Assembly: GCA_030148225.1 (NCBI GenBank)
Contig: JASBTX010000011.1
Location: forward strand, 1-64,000
Origin: Paracoccaceae bacterium
GTDB lineage: Bacteria > Pseudomonadota > Alphaproteobacteria > Rhodobacterales > Rhodobacteraceae
Direction: 5' to 3'
DNA: 64,000 bases
The translations under genes were made by a program, and so were the position numbers. The notes under the pieces are model-generated. The model made no database searches. It was not told the DNA's origin and saw only the letters and a list, made by a program, of their open reading frames with translations. Positions 8,466-19,143 of the stretch are shown one piece after another. Each line of letters begins with the position of its first letter. Position 1 is the first letter of the stretch.

Positions 8466-8843
8466 ATGAAAACTGCCAAGGATTTCATGGCCGAAGCCAA
8501 TGCCGTGGTTGCACGGCTGTCATTTGACGAGGCAAGTGAACTACACGCGAGCGGCAATGCCGTGTTTGTCGATGTTCGCGACAGTGGGCTTATTGCCAAG
8601 TCAGGCACTATTGAAGATGCGCTCTGCATTCCGCGGGGCATGATGGAGTTCGCGGCTGATCCCGGCACGCCTTTTCACAACGCAGCGCTTCAGAAGGATG
8701 CGCAGATCGCGCTTGTTTGCGGCGCGGGTGGTCAGGCCGCGCTGGCCGGCAAGACGCTTGTCGATATGGGCTTTCAGAATGTTGTAAATGTCGGCGGGTT
8801 TGGCGACTGGAAAGAGGCGGGCGGGAAATGCCAGCCGGGCTAA
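8466..8843 (+). CDS. Rhodanese-like domain protein
   Basis: A single rhodanese domain fills the 125 residues. The substrate motif VFVDVRDSG (about residues 36-44) and the active-site loop VCGAGGQA, with cysteine at about residue 84, can be seen. The loop has Gln where many active sulfurtransferases carry Arg, so the substrate may differ. It presumably moves sulfane sulfur in the cytoplasm; the partner is unknown. Its 3' end overlaps the convergent next gene by 4 bases. Confidence 0.85.
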   Translation: MKTAKDFMAEANAVVARLSFDEASELHASGNAVFVDVRDSGLIAKSGTIEDALCIPRGMMEFAADPGTPFHNAALQKDAQIALVCGAGGQAALAGKTLVDMGFQNVVNVGGFGDWKEAGGKCQPG

Positions 8844-9466
8844 CGCCAGCTGTAGTTGAAGCTGACGCTGATACGCTCATCCTCGGCCATGTTCATTGGT
8901 ACTTCGTGGCGTAGCCAGCTTTCCCACAGCAGAACGTCGCCCACCGACGGCGACACATAGACAAACTGCCTGAGTTCATCGCGCGCATCGGCCTGCCGGG
9001 CCGGTGCCGCCATCATCATCGCAAGCCTCGGGTCCTCGAACTTGATTGCCGAGGTGCCTGCGGGCATCGAGACATAAGTCGTGCCGCTGATCACCGAATG
9101 GGGATGGATATGGGCGGTATGAATGCCGCCTTCGGGCAGGATGTTGATCCAGATATCCTCGAGCGTCGGCGCCTTGTCGCCCAGATCAAACTGCAGATCT
9201 TCGGCGAATGCAGCGACATGCTGATCCAGCACCCGGACAAGATCGGCGAATATGGGGAACCGCCAGGGCAGATCAGCCAGCGAGGCATAGCTGGTATAGC
9301 CCGCATACTGGTTTTCTTCGCACCAGCGCTGTCCGGCCTCATCATCTTCTGCGATCACGATGCAGGATGACATCAGCTCAGACCCGTCGATCGGATCACC
9401 GTGATCTGAGAGCGGTGCCTGGTAAAGTCGGGTCGCAAAGAGTGAACGGATATCTGCCATGCCCAT
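8840..9466 (-). CDS. Putative 2OG-Fe(II) oxygenase (TIGR02466-like)
   Basis: The 208-residue protein resembles the putative 2-oxoglutarate/iron dioxygenases of the TIGR02466 group. Likely metal ligands lie in HTAHIHPHSVISGTTYV (about residues 115-131) and in WLRHEVPMN near residue 189, followed by an Arg (DERISVSFNYSW) that could bind 2-oxoglutarate. The substrate is unknown. Two in-frame Met codons (9466 and 9460) could start it; neither has a clear ribosome-binding site. It converges on the rhodanese gene. Confidence 0.75.
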   Translation of the reverse strand: MGMADIRSLFATRLYQAPLSDHGDPIDGSELMSSCIVIAEDDEAGQRWCEENQYAGYTSYASLADLPWRFPIFADLVRVLDQHVAAFAEDLQFDLGDKAPTLEDIWINILPEGGIHTAHIHPHSVISGTTYVSMPAGTSAIKFEDPRLAMMMAAPARQADARDELRQFVYVSPSVGDVLLWESWLRHEVPMNMAEDERISVSFNYSWR

Positions 9467-9589
9467 GTCTTAGCCGAGCCGGATGGCGGTGACGAGGATA
9501 AAGGCCCGGTTTGCACCGCGAAACTGACGCTGAAACCGGGGGTTGTTGCGGCCCCAAGGCCGCGCGCGTCAGGTCATCCCAGATTCTGC

Positions 9590-9618
9590 TTGCCAGCCGG
9601 GATATTCGCGCCTATACG
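9590..9618 (+). promoter_or_regulatory. Candidate promoter for the rpmC-rpmD operon
   Basis: TTGCCA (9590-9595) and TATACG (9613-9618) are separated by 17 nt, about 80 nt before rpmC. It would restart ribosomal-protein transcription after the three-gene insertion. Confidence 0.6.
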
Positions 9619-9637
9619 GCCCCCTCATCATGATCTC

Positions 9638-9675
9638 CACCAGAATCAAGGTGACCCTGCGGGGGCCTTCTGGTG
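9638..9675 (+). promoter_or_regulatory. Hairpin in the rpmC leader
   Basis: An 8-bp perfect stem (9638-9645 with 9668-9675) forms just downstream of the candidate promoter and ends 21 nt before the rpmC start. It could affect translation or mRNA stability; nothing further can be said. Confidence 0.35.
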
Positions 9676-9696
9676 ATGTTGGAAAGGAAAAGGCGC

Positions 9697-9903
9697 ATGA
9701 ACGCCGCTGAACTACGTGACAAGACGCCGGACGAGCTGCGCGATCAGCTTGCCGAGCTCAAGAAAGAAAGCTTCAACCTACGGTTCCAGCAGGCCACGAA
9801 CCAGCTGGAGAACACCGCCCGCATGAAGGTTGTTCGTCGTGACACCGCGCGGGTCAAGACCGTGTTGAACGAAATGGCAGCTGCTGCTGCAGGCGAAGAG
9901 TAA
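9697..9903 (+). CDS. rpmC: 50S ribosomal protein L29 (uL29)
   Basis: L29 (68 aa) is a helical protein at the tunnel exit next to L23. The ATG at 9697 follows a purine-rich ribosome-binding site (GGAAAGGAAAAGG) and gives the normal [17 protein letters not shown] start, so the upstream in-frame ATG at 9673 is rejected. rpsQ follows 12 nt later. Confidence 0.96.
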   Translation: MNAAELRDKTPDELRDQLAELKKESFNLRFQQATNQLENTARMKVVRRDTARVKTVLNEMAAAAAGEE

Positions 9904-9915
9904 GGGGCCCCGAAG

Positions 9916-10146
9916 ATGCCAAAACGTATTCTGCAGGGCACCGTGACCAGCGATGCAAACGATCAGACCGTAACCGTATCGGTCGAACGCCGATTCAAGC
10001 ATCCGCTGCTGCACAAAACCGTTCGTAAGTCCAAGAAATACCGGGCGCACGACGAAAAGAACGCTTTCAAGGTTGGCGATGCCGTTCGCATCATCGAATG
10101 CGCGCCAAAATCGAAAACGAAACGCTGGGAGGTGCTGGAGGCCTAG
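9916..10146 (+). CDS. rpsQ: 30S ribosomal protein S17 (uS17)
   Basis: S17 (76 aa) is an OB-fold primary binder of the 5' domain of 16S rRNA. It starts [20 protein letters not shown] and has the signature [19 protein letters not shown] 74-nt gap separates it from rplN. Confidence 0.98.
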   Translation: MPKRILQGTVTSDANDQTVTVSVERRFKHPLLHKTVRKSKKYRAHDEKNAFKVGDAVRIIECAPKSKTKRWEVLEA

Positions 10147-10220
10147 GCTGACAGACCTTTCGGTTTGATCGAAACCCTGGGGGCAACGCAAATAGCGCCC
10201 CATAGGTCGGGAGAAACCAA

Positions 10221-10589
10221 ATGATCCAGATGCAGACCAATCTGGATGTTGCTGACAATAGCGGCGCCCGCCGCGTTCAGTGCATCAAGGTCCTGGGTGG
10301 TTCCAAGCGCAAATATGCGTCCGTGGGCGACATCATCGTCGTCTCGGTCAAGGAAGCCATCCCGCGCGGCCGCGTCAAGAAAGGCGATGTCCGCAAGGCC
10401 GTTGTCGTACGTACCGCCAAAGAAGTTCGCCGCGACGATGGCACCGCCATCCGCTTTGACCGCAACGCCGCCGTCATCCTGAACAATGCGGGTGAGCCCA
10501 TGGGCACCCGTATCTTTGGGCCGGTGGTGCGTGAACTGCGCGCGAAGAACTTCATGAAGATCATCTCGCTCGCGCCGGAGGTGCTCTGA
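10221..10589 (+). CDS. rplN: 50S ribosomal protein L14 (uL14)
   Basis: L14 (122 aa, exact family length) is at the subunit interface and contacts L19. The start [18 protein letters not shown] and the segment [17 protein letters not shown] are classic. rplX follows after a single base. Confidence 0.98.
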   Translation: MIQMQTNLDVADNSGARRVQCIKVLGGSKRKYASVGDIIVVSVKEAIPRGRVKKGDVRKAVVVRTAKEVRRDDGTAIRFDRNAAVILNNAGEPMGTRIFGPVVRELRAKNFMKIISLAPEVL

Positions 10590-10590
10590 T

Positions 10591-10896
10591 ATGGCTGCCA
10601 AACTGAAAAAGGGCGACAAGGTCGTCGTACTGGCCGGCAAGGACAAGGGTAAGGAAGGCGAGATTTCGTCGGTAAACCCCGCCGCCGGCAAAGCCGTGGT
10701 CGAGGGTATCAATATCGCCATCCGCCACACGCGCCAGTCGCAGGCGAGCCAGGGCGGGCGTATCCCGCAGGCCATGCCGATCGATTTGTCGAACCTCGCG
10801 CTGCTGGACAGCAACGGCAAGGCCACACGCGTTGGCTTTCGTGTCGAGGATGGCAAGAAGGTTCGCTATGCGAAATCTACAGGGGAGGTTGTCTGA
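10591..10896 (+). CDS. rplX: 50S ribosomal protein L24 (uL24)
   Basis: L24 (101 aa) starts 50S assembly by binding the 5' end of 23S rRNA. It has an N-terminal KOW motif ([20 protein letters not shown]). The last base of its stop codon is the first base of the rplE start codon. Confidence 0.98.
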   Translation: MAAKLKKGDKVVVLAGKDKGKEGEISSVNPAAGKAVVEGINIAIRHTRQSQASQGGRIPQAMPIDLSNLALLDSNGKATRVGFRVEDGKKVRYAKSTGEVV

Positions 10897-11456
10897 TGCT
10901 GGATACTGCAAACTACACCCCGCGCCTCAAGACCGCTTATGCCGAAACCATTCGCCCGGCCATGAAGGAAGAGTTCGGGTACAAGAATGACATGATGATC
11001 CCGCGTCTGGACAAGATTGTCCTGAACATGGGTATCGGCGACGCGGTCAAGGACACGAAAAAGGTGAAGGCCGCACAGGAAGACCTGACCGCAATCGCCG
11101 GTCAGAAGGCCGTCATCACCAAGGCCAAGAATTCCATCGCTGGTTTTCGCGTACGCGAAGACATGCCGCTGGGTACCAAGGTGACGCTGCGCGGCGACCG
11201 CATGTATGAATTCCTTGACCGTCTGATCACGGTGGCCATGCCCCGGGTTCGCGACTTTCGCGGGGTATCGGGCAAATCTTTCGACGGCCGGGGCAACTAT
11301 GCCATGGGTCTGAAAGAGCACATCGTGTTCCCCGAAATCGATTTTGACAAGGTCGTCGACATGCTGGGCATGGATATTGTCATCTGCACCACCGCGAATA
11401 CCGACGCGGAAGCCAAGGCGCTGTTGAAGCATTTCAACTTGCCGTTCAACAGCTGA
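10896..11456 (+). CDS. rplE: 50S ribosomal protein L5 (uL5)
   Basis: L5 (186 aa) binds 5S rRNA and contacts the P-site tRNA and S13 across the B1b bridge. [19 protein letters not shown] and [19 protein letters not shown] are diagnostic. It overlaps rplX by one base. Confidence 0.98.
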   Translation: MLDTANYTPRLKTAYAETIRPAMKEEFGYKNDMMIPRLDKIVLNMGIGDAVKDTKKVKAAQEDLTAIAGQKAVITKAKNSIAGFRVREDMPLGTKVTLRGDRMYEFLDRLITVAMPRVRDFRGVSGKSFDGRGNYAMGLKEHIVFPEIDFDKVVDMLGMDIVICTTANTDAEAKALLKHFNLPFNS

Positions 11457-11475
11457 TCGCGGGAAGGATAAAGAC

Positions 11476-11781
11476 ATGGCTAAAAAAGCAATGATCGAGC
11501 GCGAAAAGAAGCGTCAGAAGCTGGTGGACCGTTACGCCGCCAAGCGTGCTGAGCTGAAGGAAATCGCGTCAGACGAGTCACGGCCGATGGAAGAGCGTTT
11601 CAAGGCGCGTCTGAAACTGGCCAAACTGCCGCGGAATTCTTCCGCGACCCGTCTTCACAACCGCTGCCAACTGACCGGCCGTCCGCATGCGTATTATCGC
11701 AAGCTCAAGGTCAGCCGGATTGCGCTCAGGGAACTTGGCTCTCACGGCCAGATCCCCGGCCTCGTGAAATCCAGCTGGTAA
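11476..11781 (+). CDS. rpsN: 30S ribosomal protein S14 (uS14), long zinc-free form
   Basis: S14 (101 aa) sits in the 30S head. This is the long C-minus type: the end has [15 protein letters not shown] with a single Cys and no CxxC pairs, so it needs no zinc. Confidence 0.98.
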   Translation: MAKKAMIEREKKRQKLVDRYAAKRAELKEIASDESRPMEERFKARLKLAKLPRNSSATRLHNRCQLTGRPHAYYRKLKVSRIALRELGSHGQIPGLVKSSW

Positions 11782-11796
11782 GGGAGGGAAACTGAT

Positions 11797-12189
11797 ATGA
11801 ACGATCCTCTCGGAGATATGCTGACCCGTATCCGTAACGCGCAGATGCGCGGCAAATCCACCGTTGTCACGCCAGCATCCAAGCTGCGGGCATGGGTTCT
11901 GGATGTGCTTGCGGACGAAGGTTACATTCGTGGCTACGAGAAAACGACCGGTGCCGATGGCCATCCCGCCATCGAGATCAGTCTGAAATATTTCGATGGC
12001 ACCCCTGTCATTCGCGAGCTCAAGCGGGTCTCGAAACCCGGTCGCCGCGTCTATATGGGCGTCAAGGACATTCCGCAGGTCCGTCAGGGCCTGGGCGTGT
12101 CGATTGTCAGCACACCCAAGGGTGTGATGTCGGATGCAAGCGCACGCACTGCCAATGTCGGCGGTGAGGTGCTTTGCACCGTCTTCTAA
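11797..12189 (+). CDS. rpsH: 30S ribosomal protein S8 (uS8)
   Basis: S8 (130 aa) binds helix 21 of 16S rRNA and in enterobacteria represses the spc operon. The start [16 protein letters not shown] and the C-terminal block [19 protein letters not shown], close to the usual STSKGVMSD motif, identify it. Confidence 0.98.
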   Translation: MNDPLGDMLTRIRNAQMRGKSTVVTPASKLRAWVLDVLADEGYIRGYEKTTGADGHPAIEISLKYFDGTPVIRELKRVSKPGRRVYMGVKDIPQVRQGLGVSIVSTPKGVMSDASARTANVGGEVLCTVF

Positions 12190-12199
12190 GGAGGGGCTG

Positions 12200-12733
12200 A
12201 TGTCTCGTATTGGTAAAAGACCGGTCGCTCTCCCCTCTGGTGTGACGGCGTCCGTTTCCGGCCAGACGGTAGAGGTAAAGGGCCCAAAAGGCACCCGCAG
12301 CTTTACCGCGACGGATGATGTGACGCTTGCGGTCGAAGACAACGTCGTCACCGTGACGCCGCGCGGCTCGTCCAAGCGGGCGCGCCAGCAATGGGGCATG
12401 TCGCGGACCATGATCGGTAATCTGGTGACCGGCGTCACCGACGGGTTCAAGAAAGAACTCGAGATCAACGGCGTGGGCTACCGCGCTCAGGTTCAGGGCA
12501 CAACGCTCAAGTTGCAGCTTGGCCTCAGCCATGACGTGAACTTTGACGTGCCCGAAGGCGTAACCGTCACCGCACCGAAACCGACCCAGATCATTGTGGA
12601 AGGCATCGACCAGCAGCTTGTTGGTCAGGTTGCCGCGAATATTCGTGAATGGCGCAAGCCCGAGCCCTACAAGGGCAAAGGCATCAAGTATGTCGACGAA
12701 TATATCTTCCGCAAAGAAGGTAAGAAGAAGTAA
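12200..12733 (+). CDS. rplF: 50S ribosomal protein L6 (uL6)
   Basis: L6 (177 aa) binds helix 97 of 23S rRNA near the sarcin-ricin loop. The ATG at 12200 follows AAGGAGGGG and gives the standard [14 protein letters not shown] start. The C-terminal motif [16 protein letters not shown] is conserved. Confidence 0.98.
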   Translation: MSRIGKRPVALPSGVTASVSGQTVEVKGPKGTRSFTATDDVTLAVEDNVVTVTPRGSSKRARQQWGMSRTMIGNLVTGVTDGFKKELEINGVGYRAQVQGTTLKLQLGLSHDVNFDVPEGVTVTAPKPTQIIVEGIDQQLVGQVAANIREWRKPEPYKGKGIKYVDEYIFRKEGKKK

Positions 12734-12743
12734 GGACGCAACA

Positions 12744-13103
12744 ATGGCTAACAGCAAAAGACAACTGTTCTTGAAGCGCCGCCTGCGCGTTCGGAACCGA
12801 CTGAAAAAAAACGCCAGTGGACGCCCACGTCTGAGCGTTCACCGTTCCAGCAAGAATATCAGCGTTCAGCTGATCGATGACCTGAACGGTGTCACGCTGG
12901 CTGCGGCAAGTACGCTCGAGAAAGATCTGGGCGTGGTTGGCAAGAACAACATTGAAGCCGCCGGCAAGGTTGGTGCGGCAATTGCCGAACGCGCCAAAAA
13001 GGCCGGCGTCGAGGAATGTGTGTTCGACCGCGGTGGCTTCCTCTTTCACGGAAAGGTCAAGGCGCTTGCCGATGCCGCCCGTGAAGGCGGACTGAAGTTT
13101 TAA
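12744..13103 (+). CDS. rplR: 50S ribosomal protein L18 (uL18)
   Basis: L18 (119 aa) binds 5S rRNA together with L5. The ATG at 12744 gives [17 protein letters not shown], and [20 protein letters not shown] is the family signature. Confidence 0.98.
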   Translation: MANSKRQLFLKRRLRVRNRLKKNASGRPRLSVHRSSKNISVQLIDDLNGVTLAAASTLEKDLGVVGKNNIEAAGKVGAAIAERAKKAGVEECVFDRGGFLFHGKVKALADAAREGGLKF

Positions 13104-13115
13104 GGAGAGGACGAT

Positions 13116-13697
13116 ATGGTAGAACGTGAAAATCGTCGTGGTGGACGTCGCCAGGAGCGCGAGGAAACCCCGGAATTCGCCGATCGTCTGGTGGCGATCA
13201 ACCGCGTATCCAAGACCGTAAAGGGTGGTAAACGCTTTGGCTTTGCAGCGCTCGTCGTTGTGGGCGATCAGCGCGGCCGCGTCGGTTTCGGCAAGGGCAA
13301 AGCCAAAGAGGTGCCCGAGGCGATCCGCAAGGCAACAGAACAGGCCAAGCGTCAGCTGATCCGTGTTCCCCTGCGCGAGGGCCGTACGCTGCATCATGAC
13401 ATCGAAGGGCGCCACGGTGCCGGCAAGGTCGTGATGCGCACCGCGCCTCAGGGTACCGGGATCATCGCCGGTGGTCCGATGCGCGCCGTATTCGAAATGC
13501 TGGGCATTCAGGATGTCGTGGCCAAATCGATCGGTTCGCAGAACCCCTATAACATGATCCGTGCCACCATCGACGGTCTGGGCCGCGAGGCCAGCCCGCG
13601 AATGGTCGCCCAGCGTCGCGGCAAGAAGGTCGCCGATATTCTGGGCAAGTCGGACGCACCTGCAACCGACGCCGCCGCTGAGCCGGCAGAAGCGTAA
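13116..13697 (+). CDS. rpsE: 30S ribosomal protein S5 (uS5)
   Basis: S5 (193 aa) is part of the mRNA entry helicase and affects decoding accuracy. The N-terminal RNA-binding loop [18 protein letters not shown] and the C-terminal domain with [18 protein letters not shown] are visible. There is a short Ala-rich tail, as often in alphaproteobacteria. Confidence 0.98.
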   Translation: MVERENRRGGRRQEREETPEFADRLVAINRVSKTVKGGKRFGFAALVVVGDQRGRVGFGKGKAKEVPEAIRKATEQAKRQLIRVPLREGRTLHHDIEGRHGAGKVVMRTAPQGTGIIAGGPMRAVFEMLGIQDVVAKSIGSQNPYNMIRATIDGLGREASPRMVAQRRGKKVADILGKSDAPATDAAAEPAEA

Positions 13698-13709
13698 GGA
13701 GAGCGATCC

Positions 13710-13898
13710 ATGGCAAAGACGATTGTTGTAAAGCAGATCGGTTCGCCGATCCGCCGCCCCGAGAAACAGCGCCAGACGCTGATCGGGCTGGGCCTGAACA
13801 AGATGCACAAGACCCGCGAACTGGAAGATACCCCTTCGGTTCGTGGTATGGTCGCCAAGATCCCGCATCTGGTCGAGATCATCGAAGAACGCGGCTAA
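13710..13898 (+). CDS. rpmD: 50S ribosomal protein L30 (uL30)
   Basis: L30 (62 aa) is a small 50S protein; [20 protein letters not shown] and [20 protein letters not shown] are typical. rplO normally follows, but here a terminator and three inserted genes come first. Confidence 0.97.
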   Translation: MAKTIVVKQIGSPIRRPEKQRQTLIGLGLNKMHKTRELEDTPSVRGMVAKIPHLVEIIEERG

Positions 13899-13918
13899 GC
13901 CCCGTATCGGAACAAGAC

Positions 13919-13948
13919 AAAGCGCCCCGCCTGCCGGGGCGCTTTGCG
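13919..13948. terminator. Terminator-like hairpin after rpmD
   Basis: A perfect 11-bp stem (13919-13929 with 13935-13945) ends in TTTGCGTTT. It lies between rpmD and the convergent vWA gene and could serve both. Confidence 0.8.
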
Positions 13949-13961
13949 TTTCAGAGGGGCG

Positions 13962-14672
13962 TCAACCCGCCGTGATGTCCTCTTCCCGTGCACTGAAGAG
14001 TGCACAGCCCAGCGTCTGGTTCAGGGCGTCAACCAGTTCATCAACCGTTTGGGTGGTTACAAAGAGACCACCATTCAGATCCGCGATGCAGCGGGCAACG
14101 GTGGCATTTGTGGTCGGGTCCTGTTCGGGGTTGTTCCAGCTGAAGAAATCCACGACCGCACGGAAGCCGATCACATGAACCGTCAGATCGAACGCGTTAT
14201 CACTCAGCGCCTGACCCAGCGCGCAAGGCCGACCGCCACAGGTCTCATTGCCATCCGTCACCAGCACCACGACCGCAGGTTCGCGGCGGTAGTTCAGCGC
14301 CTCGGCGGCCTGCAGGACGGATTGGGTCAGCGGGGTCAGCCCGTTGGGGCGGAGCGCGTCAACCTCTGCGATGATCCGGTCAGCAGTATCGGGCCCGGGC
14401 GGAAAACGCATGTCGATGCCTGAACAGCTGGTTTCGCCACCCGGGCCATAGACAATTAGCCCGACATCGCGCTGGGGCGTGATCTGCGGCATCGCCTCCC
14501 GGATCGCCTGACGGGCCTCCACGATCCGCGTGTTTGGCCCGGTTTCGAAACTGATTTCATCCATCGATGCTGAACCGTCGAAAACCAGCATGGCGGGCGC
14601 CACGCAGGCGGCGGCCTGGGCGGACAAGAGCGCCATGGTTGTTGTTGTTGTGAGTGTCAGCATTCTGAGCAT
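13962..14672 (-). CDS. Secreted von Willebrand factor type A domain protein
   Basis: The protein (236 aa from the chosen start) has a signal peptide with an unusual run of threonines and an Ala-rich end before a Cys. It continues into a vWA domain with a MIDAS metal site (DGSASM), a central LVTDGNET and a final strand near HVIGF. Several cysteines (for example CSG, CGGRPC) could form disulfides in the periplasm. I chose the ATG at 14672 because it places the hydrophobic segment at the N-terminus; an upstream ATG at 14717 adds 15 residues. Function is unknown; such proteins often bind other proteins. Confidence 0.75.
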   Translation of the reverse strand: MLRMLTLTTTTTMALLSAQAAACVAPAMLVFDGSASMDEISFETGPNTRIVEARQAIREAMPQITPQRDVGLIVYGPGGETSCSGIDMRFPPGPDTADRIIAEVDALRPNGLTPLTQSVLQAAEALNYRREPAVVVLVTDGNETCGGRPCALGQALSDNAFDLTVHVIGFRAVVDFFSWNNPEQDPTTNATVARCIADLNGGLFVTTQTVDELVDALNQTLGCALFSAREEDITAG

Positions 14673-14746
14673 GTCGCGGATATTAGGCGCGGGAAGGGCC
14701 CGTTCGTCAATTGGCATGGCGGGCCAATGTGGCGCTGATGGTCAGA

Positions 14747-15637
14747 TCAGAACCGCAGATAGTCCGAGAGCAGGTCAAAGACCAACCGAATTCGGCGATT
14801 GGTGTTCAATTCGCGATGCGTGACCAGCCAGATCGGAAAGGTAATTTCGGGCATGATGCCGGGCAGGATGGCGCTGACCTCGGGCGTTCTGTCACCCAGT
14901 GCCTCTGACATGATCCCGGCACCTAGGCCGCCTTTGACCATTTCCCACCCTGCGACGCCGCTTTCGGTTGTGTAGCGGAAATTGTCGCGGGTAAACGGAA
15001 GCCCCAGCCCATCCAGATAGGTCAGCATGCGGGCAGGCTCTCCGTAGCCGATCATTGACAGTTTCGACAGATCGGCCAGCGTGTCGAGGCGCCCCAGACG
15101 TGACAGATAATCCGGTGTCGCATAAAAATGCGCCTGCGCCTCGCCCAATAGTTTTGCAATCAGATCGGGCTGTTCCGGCCGCACGTGTCGGATGGCGATA
15201 TCGGCTTCGCGTCGCCTGAGGTCGCGGATCTCGTCTGATGCGTTGACCTCGAGCGTGATGCCGGGTGCATGATCAATTAGTATTTTCAGGAAATCCGGCA
15301 GGAAATAGGTCGCCATCACATCGCTTGCCGTCAATACGACGTGACCTTCGATCGATTCCGACCGGCCCGATGCTACAAGCGATATGCGCTCGGCAGCAGC
15401 GCCCATTGATCTGAAATGATCCAGCAGATCGCGCCCCGCCTGCGTCAGGCTGAGGGATTTTCCGATCCGCTCGAATAGCAGAACTTTCAGATCAGCCTCC
15501 AGCCCGGCGACCTGCCGGCTTAATGTCGGCTGCGTTTGTCCCAAAACCGCCGCTGCAGCTGAAAGAGAACCGTGCTCGGCCGTAGCCAAAAAGGCGCGTG
15601 CCTGGTTCCAGTCAAAGTGAGTCCATGGCTGTATCAT
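14747..15637 (-). CDS. LysR-family transcriptional regulator
   Basis: The 296-residue protein has an N-terminal winged HTH (DWNQARAFLATAEHGSLSAAA, then LGQTQPTLSRQVAGLE) and a C-terminal effector-binding domain starting near HVVLTASDVMATYFLP. The ATG at 15637 is preferred to an upstream TTG at 15655. It is divergent from the methyltransferase at 15721; the AT-rich gap holds symmetric sequences, which is the usual arrangement for a LysR regulator and its target. The inducer is unknown. Confidence 0.9.
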   Translation of the reverse strand: MIQPWTHFDWNQARAFLATAEHGSLSAAAAVLGQTQPTLSRQVAGLEADLKVLLFERIGKSLSLTQAGRDLLDHFRSMGAAAERISLVASGRSESIEGHVVLTASDVMATYFLPDFLKILIDHAPGITLEVNASDEIRDLRRREADIAIRHVRPEQPDLIAKLLGEAQAHFYATPDYLSRLGRLDTLADLSKLSMIGYGEPARMLTYLDGLGLPFTRDNFRYTTESGVAGWEMVKGGLGAGIMSEALGDRTPEVSAILPGIMPEITFPIWLVTHRELNTNRRIRLVFDLLSDYLRF

Positions 15638-15664
15638 GCAAATGCGTATATACAACCAACGAAA

Positions 15665-15694
15665 TTATACAATTCACATTCAAAAATTGTATAA
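15665..15694. promoter_or_regulatory. Inverted repeat between the LysR and methyltransferase genes
   Basis: TTATACAATT (15665-15674) and AATTGTATAA (15685-15694) form a perfect 10-bp inverted repeat with a 10-nt spacer. GTATATAC lies just to the left (15646-15653). This is a plausible LysR operator overlapping the divergent promoters. Confidence 0.6.
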
Positions 15695-15720
15695 GTACTG
15701 AGGCGGCGAAGGAGACAGAC

Positions 15721-16344
15721 ATGACCACTCAAACCGCATTCTGGGACAAAGCCGCGCCTAAATACGCCAAAAGCCCCATCCGCGACACCGCCGCCTATGA
15801 ACAGTCACTTGAGCGCACGCGGTCATACCTGAGACCCACCGACCGCCTGCTTGAATTTGGCTGCGGCACCGGCTCGACTGCGTTGTTGCTGAGCGACTGC
15901 GTCGCCAACATCACCGCCACCGATATATCGCCGGGTATGATTGATATCGCCCGTACCAAGGCAACCGATCAGGGGATCGATAATGTCGCCTTCTGGACCC
16001 AGACCGCCGAAGGGGACTTTGCGCGGGAAACGCCCTATGACGTGGTCATGGCGTTGAACCTATTGCACCTGATTGAGGATCTGGACGGTGCACTGGCCAA
16101 TATTCGGGCGCAGACGGCAGAAGGCGGGCTTTTTATCTCCAAGACCGTGTGCATGGGAGAAATGGCATCAGTCTGGAAACTGGTCCTGCCGATCATGCAG
16201 TTTTTCGGCAAGGCCCCCTTTGTCCGCTTCATGAAAATCCAGGAACTTGAACAAGCGATCGAGGGGGCCGGGTACAAGATCATCGAAACCGGCAACTATC
16301 CCGTCAAACCACCAAGCCGCTATATCGTCGCACGCAAGCTCTGA
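15721..16344 (+). CDS. Class I SAM-dependent methyltransferase
   Basis: The 207-residue protein has the Rossmann methyltransferase motifs: motif [14 protein letters not shown] (about residues 43-55), an acidic residue after beta-2 (TATDISPGM) and motif III around [10 protein letters not shown]. It resembles the UbiE/methyltransferase 11 group, but the substrate cannot be told. The ATG at 15721 follows GAAGGAGACAG. Its likely regulator is the divergent LysR gene. Confidence 0.85.
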   Translation: MTTQTAFWDKAAPKYAKSPIRDTAAYEQSLERTRSYLRPTDRLLEFGCGTGSTALLLSDCVANITATDISPGMIDIARTKATDQGIDNVAFWTQTAEGDFARETPYDVVMALNLLHLIEDLDGALANIRAQTAEGGLFISKTVCMGEMASVWKLVLPIMQFFGKAPFVRFMKIQELEQAIEGAGYKIIETGNYPVKPPSRYIVARKL

Positions 16345-16358
16345 AAGGCAACTGCCAC

Positions 16359-16387
16359 TTGAAAGCGCGGGGCGCACTGTCTATACG
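16359..16387 (+). promoter_or_regulatory. Candidate promoter for rplO-secY-adk
   Basis: TTGAAA (16359-16364) and TATACG (16382-16387) are separated by 17 nt. It lies about 100 nt before rplO, immediately after the inserted methyltransferase. Confidence 0.6.
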
Positions 16388-16485
16388 CGCCCGGTGGACA
16401 GCCAAAGGCTGGAATCACATGATCAACTGAATGCCGTGTTTGCCCCAGTCGCTCTGGGGGTAGTTCCGGCCAAGGAGAGAGCGAA

Positions 16486-16959
16486 ATGAAACTCAATGAA
16501 CTGTCCGACAATCCGGGCGCAGCGAAAACCAAAAAACGGGTCGGGCGCGGACCCGGCTCGGGCAAGGGCAAGACGGCGGGCCGTGGTATCAAGGGCCAGA
16601 AGTCGCGTTCGGGTGTTGCGCTGAATGGCTACGAAGGCGGCCAGATGCCGCTTTATCAGCGCCTGCCAAAGCGCGGGTTCAACAAACCCAACCGCAAGAA
16701 ATTCGCCGTCGTGAATCTGGGTCTGTTGCAGAAATTCATCGACGCCAAAACGCTGGACGCCAAGAAGGCGATTACCGAAGATGTGCTGGTCGAAACCGGC
16801 GTCGTACGCCGCAAACTTGATGGCGTGCGCATTCTGGGCAAGGGCGAGATCACCGCGAAGGTCAAGATCGAAGTGACCGGCGCATCCAAGGGTGCCATAG
16901 AAGCCGTTGAAAAAGCGGGCGGCTCTCTGACGGTCACAAGTGCGTCGGCTGCTGAATAA
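16486..16959 (+). CDS. rplO: 50S ribosomal protein L15 (uL15)
   Basis: L15 (157 aa) is a late-assembly 50S protein with a long basic N-terminal extension. The start [20 protein letters not shown] and the following glycine-rich [20 protein letters not shown] are typical. It opens the fourth ribosomal transcript, followed about 100 nt later by secY. Confidence 0.98.
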   Translation: MKLNELSDNPGAAKTKKRVGRGPGSGKGKTAGRGIKGQKSRSGVALNGYEGGQMPLYQRLPKRGFNKPNRKKFAVVNLGLLQKFIDAKTLDAKKAITEDVLVETGVVRRKLDGVRILGKGEITAKVKIEVTGASKGAIEAVEKAGGSLTVTSASAAE

Positions 16960-17065
16960 GCCCTTGTGAGGGCGCAGTGACGCCCTTACATAAGCACACA
17001 GTTTTCCAGAGCGCCGCCCGACCGGGAAACGGTCTGGCGGCGTTTCAATAGGGAGAGACCCATAG

Positions 17066-18417
<1,352 letters not shown>

Positions 18418-18421
<4 letters not shown>

Positions 18422-19059
18422 ATATTATCCTTCTGGGGCCACCGGGCGCGGGCAAGGGAACACAGGCCAAGCGGCTTGTCGATGAACGCAACATGATCCA
18501 GCTCTCGACCGGAGACATGCTGCGCGAGGCGCGGACATCCGGGACCGAGATGGGCAACAAGGTTGCCGCGATCATGGATGCCGGGGAACTGGTTACCGAT
18601 GAAATCGTCATTGGCCTGATCGAAGAAAAGCTGGCCGGCGATGCCGGTGGCGGGTTCATCTTTGACGGTTTTCCACGCACCTTGGCGCAGGCCGATGCGC
18701 TGGGCGAATTGCTGGCGCGTAAAGGTGCACGCCTTGACCGGGTTGTCGAGATGCAGGTCGATGATGACGAGCTGGTCAAGCGGATCACGGGCCGTTTTAC
18801 CTGTGGCAATTGCGGCGAAGGTTATCACGACGAGTTCAAGCGCCCGAAAACGCCCGATGTCTGCGATGTCTGCGGTGAAAGCCAGATGAAGCGCCGTGCC
18901 GACGACAACGAAGAAAGCCTGCGCACGCGGCTGATGGAATATTACAAGAAGACCTCGCCGCTGATCGGGTATTATTACGCCAAGGGCAACCTGAAGGGCG
19001 TCAATGGTCTGGGCAGCATTGAAGAGGTCGCCGCCGAAATCGCGGGTGCGCTGGAATAA
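18418..19059 (+). CDS. adk: Adenylate kinase with zinc-finger-type LID
   Basis: Adk (213 aa) catalyses ATP + AMP = 2 ADP. The P-loop [11 protein letters not shown] (residues 7-17) and [11 protein letters not shown] are diagnostic. The LID domain has four cysteines in two CxxC pairs (CGNCGEGY and CDVCG), which in Gram-positive and some alphaproteobacterial enzymes hold a structural metal ion; enterobacterial Adk lacks them. It is coupled to secY. Confidence 0.97.
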
Positions 19060-19143
19060 TCCCGCGCAGCATCACGGACCACTGGCGCTGAACACAACGC
19101 TCGCCTAAGCTGTCTCCGGACAGGATGACGTCAGGGGGATGCG

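Noticed and set aside
12684-13868. 394-codon minus-strand frame over rplR-rpsE-rpmD
   Set aside because: It is a shadow of three well-identified ribosomal genes.
14636-14651. GTT trinucleotide run as a phase-variable repeat
   Set aside because: It is only about five units and stays in frame as threonine codons of the vWA signal peptide, so it would not switch the gene on or off.
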